From: Rhodocyclaceae bacterium
GTDB lineage: Bacteria > Pseudomonadota > Gammaproteobacteria > Burkholderiales > Rhodocyclaceae
Direction of reading: 5' to 3'
DNA length: 64,000 bases
Assembly (NCBI GenBank): GCA_023383815.1
Contig: JAHDYG010000005.1
Location: forward strand, 1-64,000
The position numbers and the translations under genes were made by a program. How positions within the stretch are numbered: position 1 is the first letter of the stretch; every line of letters starts with the position of its first letter. The notes beneath the pieces are model-generated. The model was not told the DNA's origin. It was given only the letters and a program-made list of their open reading frames with translations, and did not search any database. Shown piece by piece: positions 36,061 to 45,296 of this stretch.

Positions 36061-37104
36061 ATGGACATCACCGAACTGCTCGCATTCTCCGTCAAGAACA
36101 AGGCTTCCGACCTGCACCTGTCATCCGGTCTGCCCCCGATGATCCGCGTACATGGCGACGTACGGCGCATCAACCTGCCGCCGATGGAGCACAAGGACGT
36201 TCATGCGATGGTGTATGACATCATGAACGACGGGCAGCGCAAGCAGTATGAGGAAGTGCTCGAGTGCGATTTCTCGTTCGAGATTCCCAATCTGGCCCGC
36301 TTCCGTGTCAACGCGTTCAACCAGAACCGCGGCGCATCGGCCGTCTTCCGGACGATTCCCTCGAAGGTCCTCACGCTCGAAGAACTGAACGCACCGAAGA
36401 TCTTCAAGGAGATCTCCGATCAGCCCCGCGGCATCGTACTCGTGACCGGACCGACCGGCTCCGGAAAATCGACGACGCTGGCCGCGATGATCGACTACAT
36501 CAACCAGAACCAGTACGCGCACATCCTGACGATCGAGGACCCGATCGAGTTCATCCACGAATCCAAGCGCTGCCTGATCAACCAGCGTGAAGTACACCGC
36601 GACACACTGTCGTTCAACAACGCGCTGCGCTCGGCATTGCGCGAGGATCCGGACGTGATCCTCGTCGGCGAGTTGCGCGACCTCGAAACGATCCGTCTCG
36701 CACTGACCGGCGCCGAAACCGGCCACCTGGTGTTCGGCACGCTGCACACCTCGTCGGCAGCCAAGACGATCGACCGCATCATCGACGTCTTTCCGGCCGA
36801 AGAAAAGGATATGGTCCGCGCAATGCTTTCCGAGTCCCTGCGCGCGGTCATCGCCCAGACGCTCCTCAAGACCAAGGACGGATCGGGGCGCGTCGCCGCA
36901 CACGAGATCATGATCGGAACACCGGCCATCCGGAACCTGATCCGCGAGAACAAGATCGCCCAGATGTATTCGGCAATCCAGACCGGTCAGGGCATGGGCA
37001 TGCAGACCCTGGACCAGTGCCTGATCGAGCTGGTCAAGCGCAACGTCGTCTCGGCGGTCGAGGCGAAGGCGCGCGCCCAGAACAAGGACAACTTCCACGT
37101 TTGA
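36061..37104 (+). CDS. pilT: Type IV pilus retraction ATPase PilT
   Basis: PilT is the hexameric ATPase that retracts type IV pili and so powers twitching. The 347-residue protein has the N-terminal PAS-like domain (KNKASDLHLSSGLPPM), Walker A GPTGSGKST (about residue 136), the Asp box (ILTIEDPIEF), Walker B (DVILVGELRD), a His box (GTLHTSSAA) and the retraction-specific AIRNLIRE motif near the C-terminus. The ATG at 36061 is the homology start. pilU follows after 70 bases. Confidence 0.97.
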   Translation: MDITELLAFSVKNKASDLHLSSGLPPMIRVHGDVRRINLPPMEHKDVHAMVYDIMNDGQRKQYEEVLECDFSFEIPNLARFRVNAFNQNRGASAVFRTIPSKVLTLEELNAPKIFKEISDQPRGIVLVTGPTGSGKSTTLAAMIDYINQNQYAHILTIEDPIEFIHESKRCLINQREVHRDTLSFNNALRSALREDPDVILVGELRDLETIRLALTGAETGHLVFGTLHTSSAAKTIDRIIDVFPAEEKDMVRAMLSESLRAVIAQTLLKTKDGSGRVAAHEIMIGTPAIRNLIRENKIAQMYSAIQTGQGMGMQTLDQCLIELVKRNVVSAVEAKARAQNKDNFHV

Positions 37105-37174
37105 CCGACCCGGCGGGCCCGAAGCCTGCCGGCCGCCGATTTCACCGGCTGCACGCCGGGATGGAGACACAGGA

Positions 37175-38308
37175 ATGGAACGCGATCAGGCCCTCAAGTT
37201 CATGCACGATCTTCTGAAGCTCATGATTCAGAAGAACGGTTCGGACCTCTTCATCACCTCGGGCTTTCCTCCCGCAATCAAGGTCGACGGCCGGATCGTT
37301 CCGCAGTCGAATCAGGTGCTGACACCTCAGCACACCGCCGAGCTCGCCCGAGCGATCATGAACGACCGGCAGGCAGCCGAGTTCGAAGCGACCAAGGAGT
37401 GCAACTTCGCAATCTCACCGGCAGGAATCGGTCGCTTCCGTGCCAACGCGTTCATCCAGCAGGGGCGAGTCGGCCTCGTGCTGCGCACGATCGCCCAGAA
37501 GATTCCAACCTTCGAGGATCTCGGACTGCCCGACGTGCTCAAGGACATCGCAATGGGCAAGCGCGGGCTCGTGATCTTCGTCGGTGGCACAGGCACCGGC
37601 AAGACGACCTCGCTCGCGGCCATGGTCGATTTCCGTAACTCGCACTCCTACGGCCACATCATCACGGTCGAGGATCCGATCGAGTACGTTCACCAGCACA
37701 AGAGCTGCATCGTCACCCAGCGAGAGCTCGGGATCGATACCGACAGTTGGGAAATCGCGCTGAAGAACACGCTGCGCCAGGCGCCCGATGTGATCCTGAT
37801 GGGCGAGATCCGTGACCGCGAGACGATGGACTACGCGATCGCGTTTGCCGAAACCGGCCACCTGTGTCTGGCCACACTGCACGCCAACAGCACCAACCAG
37901 GCGCTCGACCGGATCATCAACTTCTTCCCGGAAGAGCGGCGTGCACAGCTGCTGATGGACCTGTCACTGAACGTCCGCGCGATGATCTCCCAGCGGCTGC
38001 TGCCGCTCAAGGACCGCAAGGGGCGGGTACCCGCCGTCGAGATCATGCTCAATTCACCACTGATTTCCGATCTGATCTTCAAGGGCGAGGTCCCCGGCAT
38101 CAAGGAAGTCATGAAGCGCTCGCGCGAGCTGGGGATGCAGACCTTCGACCAGAGCCTGTTCCAGCTCTACGAGGACGATCTGATCGCCTACGAGGATGCG
38201 TTGCGCAACGCCGACTCGGTCAACGACCTGCGCCTCCAGATCAAGCTGCACAGCCGCCACGGCGAACGCGACTTCGCAGCCGGCACACAAAACCTGGATA
38301 TCGTCTAG
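37175..38308 (+). CDS. pilU: PilT-like ATPase PilU
   Basis: The 377-residue paralogue of PilT assists retraction and normally depends on PilT. It has the N-terminal domain (KNGSDLFITSGFPP), Walker A GGTGTGKTT, ITVEDPIEYVHQH, Walker B DVILMGEIRD, and a His box (ATLHANSTNQ). The C-terminus is longer than that of PilT, as is normal for PilU. AGGA precedes the start. The stop codon lies in a CTAG tetramer that also holds the stop of the convergent methyltransferase gene. Confidence 0.96.
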   Translation: MERDQALKFMHDLLKLMIQKNGSDLFITSGFPPAIKVDGRIVPQSNQVLTPQHTAELARAIMNDRQAAEFEATKECNFAISPAGIGRFRANAFIQQGRVGLVLRTIAQKIPTFEDLGLPDVLKDIAMGKRGLVIFVGGTGTGKTTSLAAMVDFRNSHSYGHIITVEDPIEYVHQHKSCIVTQRELGIDTDSWEIALKNTLRQAPDVILMGEIRDRETMDYAIAFAETGHLCLATLHANSTNQALDRIINFFPEERRAQLLMDLSLNVRAMISQRLLPLKDRKGRVPAVEIMLNSPLISDLIFKGEVPGIKEVMKRSRELGMQTFDQSLFQLYEDDLIAYEDALRNADSVNDLRLQIKLHSRHGERDFAAGTQNLDIV

Positions 38309-39453
38309 CGCGGCTTGCGGGCACTGCCGGCAACCATCCGGTATTCGTATAGCCGGCATTCCAGTGCGCCGTTGAAAAGCGGTGTACGCCGACTCGCCTT
38401 GAGTCGCACGAGTCTTGGCAAGGCCTCGTCCGCACTCAGGAAATGGCAGCGCCAGCCGGCCCAATGCTGCTTGAGCGCATCTCCGATGCGCGGATAGAGT
38501 TCTGCGAGAGCCTCCGCCTCACCGATCCGTACCCCGTAGGGCGGATTCGTCACCAGAACCCCCGCCGCAGCGGGGGCCTCGATCGAAAGGAAATCCGCAC
38601 ACTTCAGGCTCACACATTCGGCCAGGCCAGCGGCCTCCAGATTCACGCGGGCACGCCGCACCTGATCGGCAACGATGTCCGAACCGTAGATCTGCAAGGG
38701 TCTGCCCGGCTTGCGACGGGTTTCGGCCGCCTTGCGCAACGCCGCCCAGGCGGCGCGATCGAGGTGCCGGAAGCGCTCGAAAGCGAACCGCCGCCCCAGG
38801 CCCGGCGCCACGTCCAGCGCGATCTGTGCTGCCTCGATCAGAAAGGTGCCACTGCCGCACATCGGGTCGGCGAGCGGCTCATCCGTCTGCCATCCGCACA
38901 GGCGCAAAATTCCGGCCGCAAGATTCTCCTTCAGCGGCGCTTCGACTGCCGCGTGCTTGAAACCGCGCTTGTAGAGTGGCTCGCCTGACGTATCGAGGTA
39001 GAGCGTCACCGTATCACGGGTGAGATAGGCGAAGATCCGCATCGACGGCTCGGCCGTGTCGACACTCGGCCTTTTCCCGGTCACGCTTCGGAAATGGTCG
39101 CAGATCGCATCCTTGATGCGCAAGGTGGTGAACTCCAGGCTCTTCAGGGGAGACTGGCGCGCCGTGACATGCACCCGGATCGTGTCATCCGGGGTGAACC
39201 ACTTCGCCCACGTTGCCGCATAGGCGGTGCGGTAGATGTCCTCCTCGCCACGATAGCGCGCCGCTCCGATGCGCCAGAGCACACGCGTCGCGATGCGGCT
39301 TTCGAGATTCACACGATAGCCCAGAGCCCAGTCACCACAGTAGCCCACGCCACCGTGCGTGGGTTCGATCGTGCTGGCGCCGAAGCCGGACAGCTCGTCC
39401 GCCAGAACTGCTTCAAGTCCGCGCGGACAGGGGGAAAAGAACGTTTCGGTCAT
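38305..39453 (-). CDS. rlmL: THUMP-domain rRNA methyltransferase (RlmL-like, 23S G2445)
   Basis: The 382-residue protein has an N-terminal ferredoxin-like/THUMP region (about 1-160, opening FFSPCPRGLEAVLADEL), then a Rossmann methyltransferase with DPMCGSGTFLIEAA (SAM motif), YGSDIV and the catalytic NPPYGVRIG. It corresponds to the N-terminal half of E. coli RlmKL; the RlmK half is absent, as is common outside gammaproteobacteria. The target (23S rRNA G2445 N2) is inferred from homology. Its last four bases overlap the pilU stop. Confidence 0.9.
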   Translation of the reverse strand: MTETFFSPCPRGLEAVLADELSGFGASTIEPTHGGVGYCGDWALGYRVNLESRIATRVLWRIGAARYRGEEDIYRTAYAATWAKWFTPDDTIRVHVTARQSPLKSLEFTTLRIKDAICDHFRSVTGKRPSVDTAEPSMRIFAYLTRDTVTLYLDTSGEPLYKRGFKHAAVEAPLKENLAAGILRLCGWQTDEPLADPMCGSGTFLIEAAQIALDVAPGLGRRFAFERFRHLDRAAWAALRKAAETRRKPGRPLQIYGSDIVADQVRRARVNLEAAGLAECVSLKCADFLSIEAPAAAGVLVTNPPYGVRIGEAEALAELYPRIGDALKQHWAGWRCHFLSADEALPRLVRLKASRRTPLFNGALECRLYEYRMVAGSARKPR

Positions 39454-39517
39454 GAGGGGACGGTTCCCGCACCGGTTCGATCCGCGGCGCTCGACAAGTC
39501 CGCGGATCGACCATGCA

Positions 39518-39928
39518 TCAGAAGGGCTTGAGGACGACCAGGAAAGTGATGGCGAACAGGATCAGCACAGGAATTTCGTTGAACACGCGAAACCAGACGT
39601 GACTTCGCACGCAGCGATCTGCCGCCAGATCGCGCATGAGCTTGCCGCAGAGCAGATGATAGGCGATCAGCACCCCCACCAGCGCAGTCTTGGCATGCAG
39701 CCAGCCCCCCTGAAAGGCGAAGCCGAACCACAGCCACAGCCCGAACCCCACGGCAAGTACCCCCAAGGGCGTCATGAAGCGATAGAGCTTGTGCTCCATC
39801 AGCGCGAGACGCTCACGCGTCACGGCATCCTCGACCATCGCGTGATTGACGAACAAGCGCGGCAGATAGAAAAGCCCCGCAAACCAACTTACAACGAAGA
39901 CGATGTGCAACGCCTTTACGTACAGCAT
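39518..39928 (-). CDS. hemJ: HemJ-type protoporphyrinogen oxidase (UPF0093/CopD-like membrane protein)
   Basis: The 136-residue inner-membrane protein has about four helices and the HemJ pattern KALHIVFVVSWFAGLFYLPRLFVNHA, LMEHKLYRFMTP, and HAKTALVGVLIAYH. HemJ oxidises protoporphyrinogen IX in heme synthesis in bacteria lacking HemG or HemY. The conserved His near residue 8 and the Lys in the third helix are present. Distant similarity to the CopD family leaves some doubt about the role. It overlaps the preceding SDR gene by 13 bases. Confidence 0.85.
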   Translation of the reverse strand: MLYVKALHIVFVVSWFAGLFYLPRLFVNHAMVEDAVTRERLALMEHKLYRFMTPLGVLAVGFGLWLWFGFAFQGGWLHAKTALVGVLIAYHLLCGKLMRDLAADRCVRSHVWFRVFNEIPVLILFAITFLVVLKPF

Positions 39929-40815
39929 CCGGATTCTCCTGAACCATTACCATGTGCCGCCGCGAAGCCCTCGCGCACCGTCGGGTAGCGGAGTCGAACC
40001 CTGAACTCGTCGAGAATCCGTCGGTTCGAAATGCGGCGCGACTCCGACATGAACGAAAGCGCCATCGGCGACAACACCTCGCGCAACTGAGATCGTCCCA
40101 TGCGCACGGGCCGGGAGTATCCGAAGCACTGCGCAGCGAAGTCGAAGTAATCGCCCATCTTCATGTCCGTTGCATCGACGGCGTTGTACGCCCGCCCCGG
40201 GCGGGCTCGAAACAATGCCATACAGGCCAGCCTCGCAAGGTCCTCCGCGTGGATGTGATTGGTGTATACATCCTCGTCCTCGACGAGCACCGGATCGCCG
40301 CGCCCGAGCCTGGCCAGAGGCAGGCGATCGGCAGCATAGATGCCCGGCGCGCGAAGCAGGCTGATCCTCGCCCGGGTACGCCGGCCGAAACCACGCAGCT
40401 GGCGCTCCGCATCGACCCGCCGCCGTGCGCGCGCCGTGCTCGGCCGGCATGGGCGTGCCTCGTCGACCCAGTCCCCGCCGCAATCGCCATAGACCCCCGT
40501 CGTGCTGATGTAGACAATGCGCTGTGGTAGACTGCTTCGGCTTGCCAGCGCTGCCAGCAGGTGTGCCGTACGGGTATCCCGATGGCCTACTCCGGGAGGC
40601 GGAGCGAAGTGCAATACCGCATCGGAAATCCCGGCGATTCGGCGAAGCTCGCGCCGATCGTCGAGATCGGCGACGACCGGAATGGCACCCAATGCGCGCA
40701 GGCTGGCGCAGGCATCGGGTTGACGCGCCAGCGCAAAGACCTTGAAGCGCCGGACCAGCCATGGAATCGCCCGGCGCGCCACATCGCCGCTGCCGACAAT
40801 CAGTATTCTTTTCAT
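39916..40815 (-). CDS. NAD(P)-binding SDR/epimerase-like protein
   Basis: The 299-residue protein has a Rossmann start (ILIVGSGDVARRA), the second-strand ALARQP, HFAPPPGVGHRDTRTA, and the YISTTGVYGDCGGDWVDEA segment of atypical SDRs. The catalytic YxxxK is not visible: the position reads STARARRRVDAE. It belongs to the YeeZ-like extended/atypical SDR group whose function is unknown. Its gene overlaps hemJ and is divergent from the reductase gene with only 21 bases between start codons, so both promoters must overlap coding or lie in that short gap. Confidence 0.8.
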   Translation of the reverse strand: MKRILIVGSGDVARRAIPWLVRRFKVFALARQPDACASLRALGAIPVVADLDDRRELRRIAGISDAVLHFAPPPGVGHRDTRTAHLLAALASRSSLPQRIVYISTTGVYGDCGGDWVDEARPCRPSTARARRRVDAERQLRGFGRRTRARISLLRAPGIYAADRLPLARLGRGDPVLVEDEDVYTNHIHAEDLARLACMALFRARPGRAYNAVDATDMKMGDYFDFAAQCFGYSRPVRMGRSQLREVLSPMALSFMSESRRISNRRILDEFRVRLRYPTVREGFAAAHGNGSGESGCCT

Positions 40816-40836
40816 CCGGGAATTATCTCACGGCCG

Positions 40837-41856
40837 ATGCAGTTCCAGATTTCGACCCTGCCTGGCAACGCCCGCTTCCCGGCCAACGAGGACGAGACCG
40901 TGCTTGAAGCGGCGCTGGCGGCAGGCTGGCTGCTGCCCTATGGTTGCCGTGACGGCGCCTGCGGGTCGTGCAAGGCCCGTATCGTGCAAGGGCGGATCGA
41001 ACAGGGCCAGATCAGCGAGTCGGCACTGAGCGACGAGGAGCGCACCGCGGGCTATGCGCTGCTGTGCCGCGCACGGCCACGCTCGGATCTGGTCATCGAG
41101 GTTCGCAATTCGGGCCGGGTCGGCGATTTTCCGGTTCGCAAGCTGCCCTGCCGGATCCAGGAACTACGGCGCGCGGCAGACGACGTCATGATCCTCACCG
41201 CCCGCCTGCCCGCAGGAGAACCCTTCCGATTCCGCGCTGGCCAGTACATCGACATTCTGCTCGCGGATGGCAGGCGTCGCAGTTTCTCGCTCGCCAATCC
41301 CCCAGAGAGCACCGGGCAGATCGAGCTGCACATCCGTCTCGTTCCCGGAGGCCAGTTCACCCGCCAGGTGTTCGAGACCCTGAAGGTTCGCGACATCCTG
41401 CGATTCGAAGGACCGTTCGGGTCATTTTCCCTGCGCGAGGACGAACACCGCCCGGCGATCCTGCTTGCCGGCGGCACTGGCTTTGCGCCGATCAAGAGCA
41501 TCGTCGAGCATGCGATCGCGACTGGCGCGCAGCGCAAACTCGTGCTTTACTGGGGCGCGCGAACTCTTGGGGGGCTTTACATGGACAGCCTGGCCGCAAG
41601 CTGGGAAGGACAACTGCCAGGATTCCGATATGTTCCGGTGCTGTCGGATCCGGATGCGTCCGGAGCAATCCGCACCGGACTCGTCCACAAGGCCGTCATG
41701 GCGGACCATCCCGACCTGTCGGCCCACGAGGTCTACGCCTGTGGCGCCCCCGCAATGATCGACGCAGCCCGGCGCGACCTCATCGGGCACTGCGCGCTTC
41801 CAGCGGAATCCTTCTACGCCGATGTCTTCACCTTTGCATCCGATTCGAGCGCCTGA
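40837..41856 (+). CDS. 2Fe-2S ferredoxin / FAD-NAD reductase (CDP-6-deoxy-glucoseen reductase-like)
   Basis: The 339-residue protein has an N-terminal plant-type [2Fe-2S] domain with Cys37, Cys42, Cys45 and Cys77 (C-x4-C-x2-C-x31-C), an FAD domain (RRSFSLANPPE; FRAGQYIDI), and an NAD domain (ILLAGGTGFAPIKSI; YACGAP). This is the layout of the phenol hydroxylase/AscD-type reductases, often annotated CDP-6-deoxy-delta-3,4-glucoseen reductase. No CDP-sugar genes are adjacent, so it may instead be the reductase of an unidentified oxygenase or an electron carrier. The HDOD gene follows after three bases. Confidence 0.85.
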   Translation: MQFQISTLPGNARFPANEDETVLEAALAAGWLLPYGCRDGACGSCKARIVQGRIEQGQISESALSDEERTAGYALLCRARPRSDLVIEVRNSGRVGDFPVRKLPCRIQELRRAADDVMILTARLPAGEPFRFRAGQYIDILLADGRRRSFSLANPPESTGQIELHIRLVPGGQFTRQVFETLKVRDILRFEGPFGSFSLREDEHRPAILLAGGTGFAPIKSIVEHAIATGAQRKLVLYWGARTLGGLYMDSLAASWEGQLPGFRYVPVLSDPDASGAIRTGLVHKAVMADHPDLSAHEVYACGAPAMIDAARRDLIGHCALPAESFYADVFTFASDSSA

Positions 41857-41859
41857 ACC

Positions 41860-42996
41860 ATGACCCAGACAACCATCCTGACGCGCGAGCCCGTCGTAAA
41901 CAAGAAGCGCGCCATCACCGCCAACCGGCTCATCGCGCATGCTCCGAACATCGCCTCGGTGGTCGAGACCCTCAATTCGCTCGGCGACATCTGGCCAACC
42001 CATCACACGGTATTCATCTCGCTCGCACGACTCGTACCAACGCCCGAACTGATGAAGTGGCAGGCACCGTCCAACGCGATGATCGAGATTCCCGCACAAG
42101 CCCTTGCCCACCCCCAGACCCAGGCCCTGCTGCCGCTGCTGCGCGAAGCCGGCATCAGCATGTGCCTGAGCTGGTACGCCCCGGGCGTCTCGCTGCCGCC
42201 CGAGTGCGACTGGCGTTTCGTACTGATGGATCCGCGCAAGCAGGAGTCCGCGCCACACTCACCCGGGATCGGGCTTGCGTGGGGGCTCGCAGACGTGGGC
42301 GCCTTCCAGGAGGCCGTCAAGAGCGGATACGACGGCGCCTCGGGCTGGTTCTTCCTTCATGGCAATCCACCGGCCAAGGAGCTTACGCCCGGGCATGCCC
42401 AGCTGGTACGGCTGCTCAACCTCGTGCGCAACAATGCCGACATCAAGGAGATCGAGGGCCTGCTGAAGCAGGACGTGGCGATCTCCTACAAGCTGCTGCG
42501 CTACATCAACTCGGCCGGCTTTGGTCTGATGTGCGAGATCCAGTCGTTTCGGCACGCCGTCAGCATTCTGGGCTACGATGCCCTCAACAAGTGGCTTTCG
42601 CTCCTGCTCGTGACCGCGAGCCGCGACCCCGGCGCACCCGCAATGATGCAGACCTCGATCGCTCGCGGGCGCTTCATGGAACTTGTTGGGGCGAGCTACT
42701 TCGACAAGTCCGAGCACGACAACCTGTTCATCACCGGTGCATTCTCGCTGCTGCCGATCCTGCTGGGCGCATCGATGCAGAGCATCCTCGAAGAGATGCA
42801 CCTGCCGGACAGCGTCACCGACGCGCTGTTGCACGGAGAAGGGGGGTTTGCGCCGTTCCTGCGGCTTGCGCAGGCGACCGAGAGCTTTGACGGTGCGACC
42901 CTGCGATCGTTGGCCGAAGAGCTGCAACTGCCTGCGGAGCAGGTCAATCGCCATCTCGTGACCGCTCTGGCGTTCGCGGACAGCTTTCAGAACTGA
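41860..42996 (+). CDS. HDOD-domain protein (YuxH-like, degenerate EAL + HDOD)
   Basis: The 378-residue protein has an N-terminal region (about 1-180) resembling a degraded EAL-type barrel (LTREPVVNKKRAITANRL; VFISLARL; GISMCLSWY) that lacks the catalytic EAL and DDFGTG motifs, and a C-terminal HDOD domain (about 185-375, with EIEGLLKQDVAISYKLLRYI and INSAGFG). HDOD proteins are signalling scaffolds without the metal-binding HD pair. The layout is that of YuxH/CdgJ-like proteins that affect motility. It is cotranscribed with the upstream reductase gene (3-base gap). Confidence 0.82.
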   Translation: MTQTTILTREPVVNKKRAITANRLIAHAPNIASVVETLNSLGDIWPTHHTVFISLARLVPTPELMKWQAPSNAMIEIPAQALAHPQTQALLPLLREAGISMCLSWYAPGVSLPPECDWRFVLMDPRKQESAPHSPGIGLAWGLADVGAFQEAVKSGYDGASGWFFLHGNPPAKELTPGHAQLVRLLNLVRNNADIKEIEGLLKQDVAISYKLLRYINSAGFGLMCEIQSFRHAVSILGYDALNKWLSLLLVTASRDPGAPAMMQTSIARGRFMELVGASYFDKSEHDNLFITGAFSLLPILLGASMQSILEEMHLPDSVTDALLHGEGGFAPFLRLAQATESFDGATLRSLAEELQLPAEQVNRHLVTALAFADSFQN

Positions 42997-43085
42997 CTGA
43001 AGGATGGCGTGCATCGGCGTACGCATCCTGTTGTATCGTTGGAATTCGCAGCACATCTTCCTGCGCGGAGACAGGTCCTGATTCC

Positions 43086-45269
43086 ATGGCGACGCTGAGT
43101 GAGGTCCCGTTCTACGATCCGCAGCCCGATTCAGGTGGAGGCGTGGAGCCCCCGTCCCGGATTCTGATCGTGGACGGTGACGCTGCCCTGCGCGTACGCA
43201 TGAAGCGGGTACTGGCGCAGGACAGAAGGACCTTCGAGCACTGCGGAGGCTTCTCCGATGCCATCTCCCTGCTCGCCCAGGCCCGCTACGACCTGGTCAT
43301 CCTCGATTACCGCCTGCCGGATGGCAACAGTCTGGCCATTCTGGAATGGCTGCAGCGCCATGGCCGGGACGATGCGGTGATCATGACCGGAGAGGATTGC
43401 CCGACCGAGGTCGCACTCCGCACCTTACGGCGTGGTGCCCAGGATTTCCTGCGCAAGCCTTGCCACGACGTCGAACTGCGCCAGAGCGTCCGCGACGTCC
43501 TGCAAAAGCACGCGGCCGCGCGCACCGAGCGGCGCAATCGGGAACGCCTCGCGGCATCGGAGCGCTTGCACCGGCATCTGGCGGAAAGATCGCCGGACAT
43601 GGTGTTCTCGCTCGATGCAGACGGCTGCGTGCGCTTCACCAACCCGAGACTGCCGACGACACTCGGGGTCTCACGTCGCGAGATCAGCGGACGTCCGTTC
43701 TCGGCACTGCTCGGGAAGGCCGATGCGGAGCGCTTCGACACCATGCTCAAGGCACTGCGCAAGGAGCCTGTCAAGGATCTGGTGATCGAAGTTCAGCTCC
43801 TGCCGAACGCCGGAACCGATCCGGAGCACGGTCCCGAACCGGTGACCGTCGAACTGCGCGCAACACCGATCACGGCCGAGCGCGACGGCAGGGTCGATTT
43901 TGACGGACTGTACTGCGTCGCCAGGGATTTGTCCGCGCACCGCAGGGCCGAGGAACTGGTCGGATTCCAGACCTATCACGATCAACTGACGCATCTACCC
44001 AACCGGACCCTGTTCAAGGACCGGCTCGAACTCGCAATCGCCCAGGCGCAGCGCCGCTGCAACTGCCTGGCGGTGCTGATCGTGGACATCGACCGCTTCA
44101 AGCTCGTCAATGACGGCTACGGTCAGGCCGATGGAGACGCCTTGTTGTGCGAGATCGCCACGCGCTTCACCGCTGCGGTCAGGAGCGGCGACACCGTCGC
44201 GCGGCTCGGTGGCAACGAGTTCGCGGTCCTGCTGACCGACATCGGTGGCTCCGAAGAGGCGCAGCGTGGCGCTCGCATGCTCGCGTCCGCGCTCGATGAA
44301 CCGTTTTCGCTGAGCGGAGGACCGTTTCGGGTGACAGCGAGCATCGGAATCTCGATCTTTCCGGGGGATGGCGACACGCCGGAGTTGCTCACTCGGCATG
44401 CAGACATCGCCATGCGGGCAGTCAAGCAGGCGGGCAAGAACGGGTTGCGATTCTTCGCCCCGGAGTTCAACAGCCATCACAAGGCGCGCATCGCTCTCGA
44501 GAACGATCTGCGCAATGCCTTGGGGCTGGACCAGTTCGAGTTGCTGTTCCAGCCCCAGATCAGCCTGTCTGCCAACCGGATCGTCGGGATGGAAGCACTG
44601 CTGCGCTGGAACCATCCCGTCAACGGCCTCATCAATCCGGCAACTTTCATTCCGGTCGCCGAGGAAATCGGACTCATCGGACAAATCAGCCGCTGGGTCA
44701 TCGACCATGCGTGCGCTCAACTGGCCCGCTGGCGCGATGCCGGCCACTCGGAAGTCCGGATGTCGCTCAATCTCGCACAGCACGACTTCGGCCGCGAGGA
44801 CATCGTCGACCTCGTACTCGATTGCCTGCGCAAGTACTCGCTCGCACCGTCGCAGCTCGAACTGGAGATCACGGAAAGCATGGCAATGCAGGATCGACAG
44901 GGGGTCGCCGGCCGAATCCGGTCCCTGCGCGAAGCGGGCGTGGGGATCGCGATCGATGACTTCGGGACCGGATATTCCGCACTCGCCTACCTCCAGGAAC
45001 TACCGGTCAATGTGCTGAAGATCGACCGCCGTTTCGTGCGCGACCTCGACGGTTTGGTCACGAACCCGATCGTCGCGGCAATCGCCGGCATTGCGAACGG
45101 ATTCGGCCTCAAGCTGATCGCAGAGGGGGTCGAACATCCCCGTCAGGCGATCCATCTGAAGGCGCTGGGTTGCGACGTGATGCAGGGCTATTACTTTGCC
45201 CCGCCTCTGCGGGTTGCCGACGCAACGCGCCAGCTCGGCGAGCGGCCACGCTCCCCTTACGAGAACTGA
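43086..45269 (+). CDS. Receiver-PAS-GGDEF-EAL response regulator (c-di-GMP turnover)
   Basis: The 727-residue protein begins with a receiver domain (about 25-145; acidic VDGDA, phosphoacceptor Asp in LVILDYRLPDG, Lys in LRKPC). A PAS domain follows (about 160-290), then GGDEF (about 305-470) and EAL (about 485-720). The diguanylate cyclase signature reads GGNEF (residues 375-379), so the metal-binding third residue is Asn instead of Asp or Glu and cyclase activity is doubtful. The EAL domain is complete, with Glu503 in MEALLRW, ESMAM and IDDFGTGYSAL. It is therefore probably a phosphodiesterase controlled by phosphorylation. No partner kinase gene is adjacent. Confidence 0.93.
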   Translation: MATLSEVPFYDPQPDSGGGVEPPSRILIVDGDAALRVRMKRVLAQDRRTFEHCGGFSDAISLLAQARYDLVILDYRLPDGNSLAILEWLQRHGRDDAVIMTGEDCPTEVALRTLRRGAQDFLRKPCHDVELRQSVRDVLQKHAAARTERRNRERLAASERLHRHLAERSPDMVFSLDADGCVRFTNPRLPTTLGVSRREISGRPFSALLGKADAERFDTMLKALRKEPVKDLVIEVQLLPNAGTDPEHGPEPVTVELRATPITAERDGRVDFDGLYCVARDLSAHRRAEELVGFQTYHDQLTHLPNRTLFKDRLELAIAQAQRRCNCLAVLIVDIDRFKLVNDGYGQADGDALLCEIATRFTAAVRSGDTVARLGGNEFAVLLTDIGGSEEAQRGARMLASALDEPFSLSGGPFRVTASIGISIFPGDGDTPELLTRHADIAMRAVKQAGKNGLRFFAPEFNSHHKARIALENDLRNALGLDQFELLFQPQISLSANRIVGMEALLRWNHPVNGLINPATFIPVAEEIGLIGQISRWVIDHACAQLARWRDAGHSEVRMSLNLAQHDFGREDIVDLVLDCLRKYSLAPSQLELEITESMAMQDRQGVAGRIRSLREAGVGIAIDDFGTGYSALAYLQELPVNVLKIDRRFVRDLDGLVTNPIVAAIAGIANGFGLKLIAEGVEHPRQAIHLKALGCDVMQGYYFAPPLRVADATRQLGERPRSPYEN

Positions 45270-45296
45270 CGGCGGAGCGCACGTACCCCGTGAACG

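Noticed and set aside
42997-43085. Imperfect hairpin between the HDOD and EAL genes
   Set aside because: The stem has a bulge and no T-run, and the two genes are on the same strand; it is not strong enough to call.
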